From Odobenus rosmarus divergens (taxonomy: Eukaryota; Chordata; Mammalia; Carnivora; Odobenidae), in contig NW_004450276.1 in the NCBI RefSeq assembly GCF_000321225.1, forward strand, positions 6,480,801 to 6,544,800: a DNA stretch of 64,000 bases. Direction: 5' to 3'. Every line of letters starts with the position of its first letter. Position 1 is the first letter of the stretch. The position numbers and the translations under genes were made by a program. The notes under the pieces were generated by a model that was not told the DNA's origin, ran no database searches, and saw nothing but the letters and a program-made list of their open reading frames with translations. Shown piece after piece: positions 36,701 to 47,403 of the stretch.

Positions 36701-39700
36701 TGAAATCTACCTGGAGTGTGGAGCTCTACTCTCATTCCCTCATTAGAAAACAGATTCCTGAAAGAAAGAAAAGAAAAAAGAAAAGAAGAAAGGAAAGAAA
36801 AGAAAACAGATTCTTTGTCATGGGCAAAGCTATATATTCTGAAATAAGTTGCCATTTTTAAAAATTCACAATCTGGGATTCTGAACCTCTCAGTTCGGAA
36901 GTGTGAACGTGCAAAACGAAGTGCTCTCTGGATATTTGGGGTCAAAGTCACAACACAATTTAAAGGCAATCCAGGGCACTCAATATGTGAAATGTCCATT
37001 GGCCTTCTGAAATGTCCTCATACATCTTCCCAAGTCTAGAAGCCATCAGAAGAGAACACACTCACAACTCCACTAAGTACACGCTCATCGGAATGTTCTG
37101 GACATCGAAACCATCTCTCTATGTTTAGATTGTTCATACTTTTATTTAGCTTACTCATATTTTCTCAGGTTCGCATTGCCATAAACAGAGGCCTGATGGC
37201 CTCTCAAGTTCTAAACAGGGAAGACGGTGAAGCTGGGGGACAGCATAACAGGGCATTGGACACGGGAACTTTAAAAATCAAGACTGTGAATTTGGGCAAG
37301 TTAATTTAAGCTCTTTGTGCTTCAGTTTCCGTATCTGTAGAAATAGTGAAGAGGATAATAATAATACTAGTCAAAAGTTTGGGAGTTAAATTAGAGGAAT
37401 ATAAAGTTTTAAAATAGTGCCTGGAATAGAGTAATACTCAATGAATGATAGCTGTTATTATAAATAGCGAATTTCAACTCGGAAGAGATTTAGAAGTGCA
37501 GATCAATATTGACAGATGACTCTGCAGGCCGGGAAGTTAAAAATGAAGAAGGACCTTATAGAATAAGCTTCTTCCCGTTTGCTCTTGATTCCTCTCGTCC
37601 TCCACCCTGGCCAAGCCTCTGGTTTGTATCCACTGAAAATCGAGAGCCACACACTGTCCATTTACCTTTGCAGGTTATCTCCTATAGCCCTCCTTAACAA
37701 CCACTTATGTTTTTACAAAAGAATTAAAAACATTTTATAAAGAACTTTCAAGTCAAAAATTCCTAACTCACAAGGTCTGCCTTCTGTCCTTGGCCTCCCA
37801 CTTAACCTCCATCAAAGGGGAAAGGCGGTGGGACAAGTCTCTAAAGAAATAAAAAGCACAGGGGAAGGCAGCTGGGAGAGATGGGTGACTCCTTTCTGAG
37901 GGGGAGGAGGCGGAGGAGGGGGGGAAAGTAGGCTGGACGAAGACGCCCATGAATTTGAAGGCACAGGGGAGGGAAAGTCAGGGGAGCTCAACGTGCAGGC
38001 CTTTGTTACCTCGAGCGAGAAGCAAGAATAAGGGAGGGTGAGTGGGTGCTGGCTAAAGATGAGGGCCTGAGGAGAGGGATGGACGTTTGGAAAGGCAACC
38101 CTGGAACGGGATGGTCTGGGAAGTCATCTGTGGAACACACTGAGTTACTGTGATAGCCACAATCCCATTCGATGCAGTGCTCTAAAAGACTCAATTCAAC
38201 ATTTAAAATATGGATGAACAGATATTGGCACAGTGTCTTGCTACCTCCACTGCCCAGAGAAGTCTCTCACAGGCTCCAGGTCTCAGAATGTATGGCAGAA
38301 ACAGAGCGAGTTAGAAGTTAAGTGCCCCCCCACCCCTCACTCTGTTACCTGATCATCTGCAAAGAAAGTTGGACTTCCCATCTCTAGGTTTCCTTCTTGC
38401 TCTACTAATTAATACTCAGTCATAGTTACTGTTGTTAGTTTGTAGAGACACAGGAAATGGACAATGATTTGCTCTTAGTTTAGGGGGAAAAAATCTAATC
38501 ACAAATGTAAACTAACTGCAAAGTACATGCTGTATTCATTGGCCATTCATTCATTTCGTATTATAAACTATGTAATTCCTCAAATTCATTTGTTCTAAAT
38601 GGGAATACTGTTATCATACCACCCTACCCTCAAGAAAAAGGCAGCCAAAATCAATAGTGGAGGAAAATTAAAATCACATATTGATTAAAAACTAAGGTTA
38701 AAGCGCATTCTTCTTCCTTAATAGCTTTACTGAGCTATCACTCACATCCCATACAATTCACCTCTTTAGAGTGTGCAGTTCAATGGTTTTTAGTATATAT
38801 ACAGAGTTAACCATCCCCACAGTGAATTTTAGAACATCTTCATCACCTCAAAAAGAAACCCGTACCCATTAGCAGTCTCTCGCATTCCGACCCCTACCCT
38901 CCAAGCAGGAAACCACTATCCACTGTCTTACAGATTTGCCTATTCTGGACATTTCTTATAAACACACTCCTACAGTACACAGGCATCTGGGACAGGACTG
39001 AACTTTCCTCTTGCAAGTCCCTAAGGCGACCAGCTGTGCCAGCTGTAGACCCTGGGCTGTCTCTGGGCGAGTGAAGGGACACTATAGGCATGCTCTGCTC
39101 GGTCCAGTGCAGCGGACACCTTACAGCCGGCAAATGTTGCTTCTTAGGATGCTCCTATGCTTGCTGGGGAGTTGGGGAAAAAAATGAACTCTCTGACAAA
39201 ACCTGAAGCTCTAGGGCAAGACGGAGGACAGAACAGCATGACAGTTTAGTCCATTTTTGCTTGGCTCTCTTGCCTCTTGGTGAGGGACCTTATTTTTACC
39301 ATTTCCATTCTGCACAGCCAAACACGTGGCTGATCTTACAACACCCTGTCCCCAAACTCAACAGCAGTGTTTGCAGTTCTGGTGCCATGTCAGCCCTCCA
39401 CAGGAAATACAGGAAGATCATGAGAGATGAAGCTCACTCTTCAGTGGCCTTCTTACACTTCTAATTGGAAATTTATTGTCATTTCCCTTAAGAAAGGGAT
39501 TAATGGTGCCATCCTTCCTCCCCCCCTCTGAAGTCTACACTGAAGATGCTTATTTCCACAGTGGGAGGTCCGGGATTAGTGGGGCCTCCAGAAGGGCGGA
39601 GGAAATGTAAAGGTCAACTTAATTAGCTCATTCTTGCCACCCATCCTCTAGGTATCTCCTGAAAATGTCGTGATTTAGTAACCATTACGGTCCCCTGTAC

Positions 39701-42700
39701 ATTTTTAAAAATACCCAAGCATTCTGAACACTCAATTCTCAGAGTCTTAACGTGTTTTGGGATTTTTTCCATTTTGATATGGGTTCGTAGTCCTGTTAAA
39801 AACCACGTACGAAAACTTTTTGTTTTTAATCAACAGAAAGCCACTTAAGATCAATTCCACCATACTCCAACGTATGAAAGCCGCCACCTTGCAAAGGGAA
39901 CATGTCGATATTGTATACAAGAACCTCAGTGACTGTCATTTACTCGAGATGACTTAATAACCGATTCAGAGAGTTGACAGCTGGGAGGGCCTCAGCGAAC
40001 ACCACGTCCTTCTCCCTCATTTCACAGACGAGAAAACCGACACCCACCAGGAATAAGCGACTGGAGGGAGCCACAGCATCAGTCACTGAAGATCCAAGAC
40101 TCAGACCAGCCTCCTTGCTCCCAGGAGATGTTCTTTTCCCTGACCCATGCTACCTGTTTCATGGACTTGAAACCTGGAAGCCGATCGCTCCCTGCTGACA
40201 GCTCAGGATTATGATTACACGCCTCAAATCACAAGGCCGGGAGCCAGGAGCAATGGCCCGGCCGAGGCTGCTTTCTGGGTTTGCATCTGACATATCTGAG
40301 AGAGCCCAGATGGTCCTCTGACCTCGTCGGAGAGGTAAAGACCAACATGCTAACTTGAACAACGTCATCAAGGATTTATTAAATGCCCACTGTGTTCAAA
40401 ACCATATGTTAAGCTCTTCGGGAATTTCAAAGAAAGTCTGAGCCGTGATCCCAGGCGTAGAGTGGCTTTCATTAAAAAGGGGAGCAAGACACACTGCAAT
40501 TTAACACTTATCAATAATGAAACAACTGAGAAAAGAAGAACACAAAAATAAATGGTGATGAGCAGCAGAGGAAGAAGCAGAGTTGTAGGAACTTCACAGA
40601 GCACCATGAGATCTCCTTTACAAATCTCAGGTTGGCACTTGACTGACATTAAAACACCAGAGACCTGTGCCTGGGGATCATAATAAGCAGACACCACATC
40701 TAACCACGACAGGAGCTCCCTGTGGCAGGGATGACTGTCAGCTCTTGGTTGGAAATCATGGGTCATAACCCAAAGTGCGTTCAGTGCGGGGAAACAGAGG
40801 CCAACAGGAAGCCTGAGTTCTCAGGTGGGGGCAGTCTGTGATGGGGACAGTCACTGGCTCAACTCATAAGAAGGAGCAGAAAAAGCACAAGGAAAAATCT
40901 GATGATGTTGAGAGGTTGTGAGGGAGTCTTCCCCAAAAGTCTGTCAGGAGATTGGTCCAATGTGAGAAGAGCGCCTTTGGTTTACGGCCCACGAGGAGTT
41001 TCTGTCCCATAGGCACTGTGAGGCCCACAGAGGCTCACTGGTGAGGCCAACACGTGTGAGGAGAAGCTGTGAACAAGCGGGCTCAAGAGACACAACAGTT
41101 ACCAAGGAAAGAAAGAGCTTACATGGTTCAAGGAGCAAGCAAATTCCAGATGGTGACAGTACAAGTAGGTCTGTCGAGAGACAAGCACTCACAGGCCAAT
41201 CCCTCCCCCTGAGCACCACCCAGGCCACCCCACTACACGACGACTAGCAAGAGCACCTCTACGTTCAAAAGCCTAAAAACGCAACTGCATCTTCTGCTCT
41301 CTCCTCACCCTTTCCCGAGCTAGTGACTGGCACCCCTGCTCTCCCAGACCCTCAGGCTCCAACAACTCCACTCCTGTCAGGTTTCTCTTCCCCCACCTTG
41401 GGGAGCTCTCTGCTTAATCCTGTCAGTGCCGAGGGCTTTGGTGTCCCTGGGATAGTTCATAGCCTCCTAGCTGTGTTATCTCTTTATTCTGTACATAACC
41501 ACCTCAGTTATCTTTAGAAAATCCACATGTCATCACATCATTCCCCTGTGCAAATCCACAGGGCTGCTCTGGGGCTGAATAATCTGAGGGAAGTCTGCAG
41601 GCCGGTTTCTCATCTTTAACTCCACAGCCCCACCACCAACCAGTTGCTTCGCGTTTCCTGAGCTCGACGGCTACCATGCTTTGGCCCAGAAGGTTCGCTT
41701 CCCTGGATTGACCCCCCCGACCCAAGCCCTCCCTCCTTTTCTGCCACAGATATTTCCTAAGTGCCTGCCCCAAGCCAGGTTGATGCTAAACTCTGGGCCT
41801 GCACCCCTAGACACATGAGACTCAGTCCCTGCCCTCAGACAGTTTAAATGGTTTTTGGGAAATCTACATTTGAAAACACGGTGATAGGCTCTGTATTCTA
41901 CAGATACTGGCAGATTTTTTCCCCCAAAGTTCCGTATACTCTCAAGGTCTTAATACTTTAACATTTTATTTTTAAACTTGAAACTAGAACATCAAAAGTT
42001 TAAAACGTTAGCTTTTAAATTTAATTATTTTAAAATTAGAATTCTCCATTACAAATACAAAGAAGAAGATGCATCGAATGCAAATAATGAGGGATTCTAA
42101 TTCAGGAGACGTGGAAGGGGAAAAGTAAGCCTGGTATTATCCTCTACGAAGAACAAGAGGGCTCAGTTTCAATTATGTGGTGGGTTGAGGCTTAACTGCA
42201 TCATCTCCATCTTGCAGAACTTTTTGGTTTCTGGTGGGCAATCCTCTCCTGCAGCTCAGAAACTTTAAGTGAAGCCTCCCTTTGACTTGCCAGGCCTGTT
42301 GTAAGAGGTTCTGATACTCTGAGAGACTGGAAAGAGGGATGCAGATTTTCTTGGGGGAAGGTAAAAAACAAGATGTCTGGGTTTCTGTAAATCTCATTAG
42401 CATCTTATACAGAATCTGATATAGGATAGTTAAAACAAACAAAAACGAATTCCTTTGCCCTTTCTTCCCTCTGCATCCCCTATAATGTCTTGCACAGAGC
42501 CTGACAGGCAGTAGGTACAAATAAACACATGCCAAGTGGTAATTGTGCAGGAAATCCTCCACTGAAGGGGCACCAGCACTTCGGGGGGCAGTGGAGGCAG
42601 AAACGGTGTCAGGAATAGTGAGGACCTCCATGGGTGCATTCATCTTAAAAGATGACTTATCCTAAAAGTACGGTAATGCCGAGTCCCACTGGCCCGACAA

Positions 42701-45700
42701 TGATCAGAGGAACACAGTTCAACACTGAGCCTCTTACAAACCAGTGAAGTAATTTTAAGACACACTAATAAACTGGAGAATGTTCTGAATCTGAAAGCAC
42801 TGGACATACCTACATGGAGGTTTATATGTACATATGTTAAGTGATAGTCTTATTAATGCTGAATATTCTAGAACCACTGCTTGCCATTTGTCTTTAACAG
42901 CAAGAAAAGGAAGTTTTATTTTTAAAGGACATTCAAGAAACCAAAACCAGGGGAAAGATACAAATGTTTACAGTAGGAATGCTCTTCAATTCTCTTCAAG
43001 AAGTTGAAGTTTGCTGACAGAGGTCAGTGAGGTGGGCTAATTACCATGTTCCACTTGTATCAGATTCATCAATACTTTTTCAGATGCGGCAAAAGGACAT
43101 CACACACACAAGGCAGGTCGACAGCCTTTATCCCTTTGATTCAGTGTGAAGGTCTGAATACTAAATGAACCAGACAGCGGAGCTCCTTATCGCCACATTG
43201 ATTTAACGCTGCTCATCCAATAAGCAGGCACTTCAGACAAATCAACACATCAAGGCAAAGCAAAGCAGTGTGAGACCTGGTCCCCTCTAACAATCCGGTG
43301 CCATCAAAAGATGAACAGACCCCAGGTCACTGATCTCACTTTTCCAATCAGATGGAGAAAGAGTATTTAATTTGGTACTACATATGTCACCTGATACACG
43401 TCGCTTGTTCTGGCCATGATCAGTGCAATGTCTGGGCAGTGGTGAGCTGATGTGCCCAGCAGCTGGGATAACAGCCCCCCTAGCCCTGGCCTATGCCCAC
43501 GGCAGGGCTTCCCAGGACCTTCCCAGGACCACAGCACTTCCACCTTCAGCCCTGCAATGCCCAGCGGCCCTCAAGGTACGAACTCAGAGAAAGAGCCAGC
43601 ACACTTCTTCCATTTTTCCAAACCAAGTGGCCAACCAAGTGGGGAGTGGAGCCCAAGATCACATCTATGATCTTGTTTTCAGCTTAAACTCCGGGGCCTA
43701 CCCCTACTGAAAATTTTCTAAAAGGTAGAGACCTTGGGAAAGGAACATGGGGCTGGGGAGGGAAACCAGCATATATCTCTGGTTTACTGAGGTTACTAAA
43801 CACCCACCTGTTTTTTTTTTTTAATAGAAATATAGTTGCCGAAGAGAAAGCAGCAATTTAAATGCCAAAAGCACTGGGTGTAGCTGAGGAGAGGAGTGGC
43901 GTTCAAATGATTAATTATACTCACAACCAGCTCTCTATACTGATCTCTCCTGCTAAGAGCTTCAGACACTTGCCAATTAGTTATGTGAATCATCCTCTAC
44001 TTGCCTGATTTGCCTTTAAAGTTGGTACTCAGCAATTTGCACTTACTTAAATATCAAGTTACATGGTTTTGTTTTTAGGGGGGGGAAAGATGAAGGAAAA
44101 CTGGCTCGTATCTTGGTATTTCTGCAACTACACTGGTCATTTTAGGAAATTTTAAAAATGACTTTCATGGGCTGCAGTACAGATTCCAGGCTGTAAAGCA
44201 TCCATTTCAAATCTCACTTAACTGGGCTGATTATGGGAAGAAATTTAAGAACTTCATTTTGGTAACGAATTGAGGACCCTAACAAGATCCTGTAGCATAG
44301 GCCCTCAAAAGCCAGTTTCTGTGAAATGCCAGTGTAGCCGATTAAAAAAAAAAAAAAAAAAAAAGGGAGAGGGACAGAGGGAAGAACACATGAATTTAAC
44401 ATGGGAATCAGAGGCAGAGGAGATTTTCTTAGGACATCAAAGTTGTCAGCTATTCATTCCTTTAAAGCACTGTTTATTTTCATACGGCCTCTTTAAATGT
44501 ATTAAACAGTTCTTAAATAATGTAGAATCATTTCTTTTTATTTTATACAACCTTTTTTACTATTCCAAAGTTTGTTCTTTAAAAATGACTTATTGCGAGG
44601 GGCGCCTGGGTGGCTCAGTTGGTTAAGCGACTGCCTTCAGCTCAGGTCATGATCATGGAGTCCCGGGATCGAGTCCCGCATCGGGCTCCCTGCTCAGTAG
44701 GGGAGTCGGCTTCTCCCTCTGACCCTTCCCCCTCTCATGTGCTCTCTCTCTCATTCTCTCTCTCTCAAATAAATAAATAAAATCTTTTTTTAAAAAAGTG
44801 ACTTATTGCGGCGCCTGGGTGGCTCAGTTGGTTAAGCATCTGCCTTCAGCTCAGGTCGTGATCCCCAGGTCCTGGGATTGAGTCCCACGTTGAGCTCCCT
44901 GCTTAGCGGGGAGTCTGCTTCTCCCTGCCCCTGCTCTTGTGCACTCTCTCTCTCTCCCTCACAAATAAGTAAATAAAATCTTAAAAAAAAAAAATAAAAG
45001 TGACTTATTTTTTTAAATTCCAAGTCTAGATTTGACTGAAATTCTTTCTCTTACACATGAGGCCCAAATCTGAGCGCTGACTCCACCGGTTTTTAAAAGC
45101 AAAGCGAGCACCCACTCTCCCCTGCCCCACTTCACCTCAGCCCTCTCTGGGGTGCACCCAAGCCTCTGCTCAGAACCCACCTCTGTGGAAACCTCAGCCC
45201 TGGTCCACAGAAGAGGGAATGTCACTGGCAGCCTGGCTAGCAACACTTATTTGAAATCTGGCAGCTTGGAGGCTTCTTGTAAGCCTTAGTGAGCATGCGA
45301 GAAATTCTTGGAAACTCAAGAATGGGGTGGGGCCGGGCAGGGTGGGGAGGCCCACACATCTTTAGGGAAGTATACCAAACTAAACTCAATCTGCCTTAGG
45401 GACCCTATTCTTTAAGGGAAAATACAGGGTAAGCTGTGTCGATGTTCACCTTGTAAAGTCACTCAGGGCGGCAATATGGCACTTAATGCAGGATAAAGGA
45501 GGATTTCTGATTTGGGGCAAATGAAAGGAAGTGTTTACTAGATTTGAAGGGATTTAAAATAAGTCAGTGTTTTCACAGTAAAATGAATAGACTGTCTAAA
45601 AGACCAGAAAGTAGCCCTTGCATCTCTTAACTCAGATTTTCTACTCTTAAAAAAAAATCCTTGGCGGAGGCGGCGCCTGGGTGGTTCAGTTAGTTGAGCA

Positions 45701-47363
45701 TCTGCCTCCGGCTCAGGTCATGATCTCAGGGTCCTGGGATAGAGCCCCGCATTGGGCTCCCTGCTCAGCGGGGAGTCTGCTTGTTCCTCTCCCTCTGCCC
45801 CTCCTCCCCACTCATGTTCTCTCTCTCTCAAATAAATAAATAAAATCTTAAAAAAAAATCCTTGTTTTTTACAAATCTGACTGGCTGATATCAGGTCCTT
45901 TCTTAGGAGAAATGACCATGGATGAGCACTTATGGAAGCACCATGATCTCAATTTTAAAAGTCAAATTTGAGAACCAGGCATGCATAGGAAGAAAAGCAA
46001 AAGGGCACATTTTCCTGTGGTGGGCACCAGGAGCAGACGCGAGTGCTCCCCAGGCCGTTCCCAGGACTGGCAGGCTCCTGCCGGTGACAGGGGCTCTGCG
46101 GTCACTAGACCATGACGCATCACAGCGCACCAGGTGTGGCCTCTGACAAAATGCTGCGAGCAAGAGTCAGGTTCAGCCAATCTGAAAAGCAGCAGATCAG
46201 TCAGAACAAAAATAAAATTTCTACGATTGCTAAGTGGCCTCTGCAAATACAGGAATTGGGAATTCAAGACACACATACACACTGGCACAGGCTGTGGATG
46301 CATCTGATGGCAGAAATCAAAAGGAGGCTCTGCTAGCAGGACACTTCCACTGGGAAATGAGAGTATCATCTAGAACTCTCACGTGTGTTCTCTTCCCAAA
46401 GAATAATCTTTTCCTACCGACTGCTAAAATCATTCTGTACAGAGGCTCCTAAGTGAAAGAACCCTTTACTTCAGAAAGAACATTGAAACATTCTTATATA
46501 AAATGAAAATTACTATTATATAATTACTTGTAATAAAAAAAAAAAATGTAAGTCTTGTTTTACAGAGCAAAACCCATTTGAAGCAAAGGTTACAAAAGCA
46601 ACTCACCTGGAAATCCTGATCATCGATGCCAAATCTCTCCCGCAGGTTACGGAAAACCATCGGGCAGTATTCCTTAAATTTGAAGTGGCTCGGCATATTT
46701 TCTCTGAAATAGTCATATTGTGGAATAAAGTTTAGCTGCACAAAATGTTAACCAGACCTGAATCTGCCACCATCTAGTTCCACATGTAGCCAAGTGCCTG
46801 GAGTTCCCCACCCCCAGAAGGCACGGGTATGCTTCATAGGATCGACTACGACCCACAGTAAATCCAGGGGACACAGGGACAGACTGGTCACATTTATCTC
46901 CTTGCACCACCTAGGGGCCCTGGGACTAGATGACCGTTCTAATCCCGACCACTCCTTACAGCCGCTTCCCCAAGGATGAAGAAGTGGAAAGAGAAGGGGC
47001 CACACACACAGAAGGAAATGGTGAAGGGACAGCAAAGAACCTGGGGGCCTGGGGACGGGCAGCAGAGCGAGTCACAGACGTGCTCCCCACACTCCTCCAG
47101 GGACTTGCTGATTAAAGCTTGCAAAACAACACTATCTCTCACTCCTTGAATGACCTATTTTATGCTATATATAAATACCACATTCTAAATTCACATAGGA
47201 AAAATCCTTCCAAAAGGTCAACCTCTCAACAGTAGTAAGAGAATTAACGCATCCACTTCACATCAGAACAATGGTCACACTAAGAAATTTCATAATTGAT
47301 CCTCATGTGGGAGGTATTTCTTGGAGGCTCATCCCACTCATTCGGAATTGCTTCCTCCTTTGT

Positions 47364-47403
<40 letters not shown>

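Larger units (their letters stand above)
31367..46606 (-). other. PIP4K2A: PIP4K2A intron 3 (15240 bp)
   Basis: Content in coordinate order: a duplicated 47-mer (31651 and 32477), a MIR-like SINE (31785-31925), an AAAC microsatellite (33172-33206), MER5A (33430-33590), a carnivore SINE in minus orientation (33730-33940), a GT repeat (34742-34769), a 13-bp tandem (35681-35714), an AAAG-rich purine tract (36761-36808), a MIR-like SINE (37255-37460), an old L1 3' end (38712-38966), an L2 fragment (41490-41600), a SINE doublet (44582-45009) and a further SINE (45671-45849). No recognised feature in 32530-33170, 33950-34735, 34925-35675, 35720-36755, 36810-37250, 37465-38710, 38970-41485, 41605-44580, 45010-45645 and 45865-46606. 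Confidence 0.9.

Noticed and set aside
42173..42643. 156-codon minus-strand frame
   Set aside because: Part of it translates an old MIR/L2-like segment (GTACCTACTGCCTGTCAGG on the minus strand), and the rest has no protein family character.
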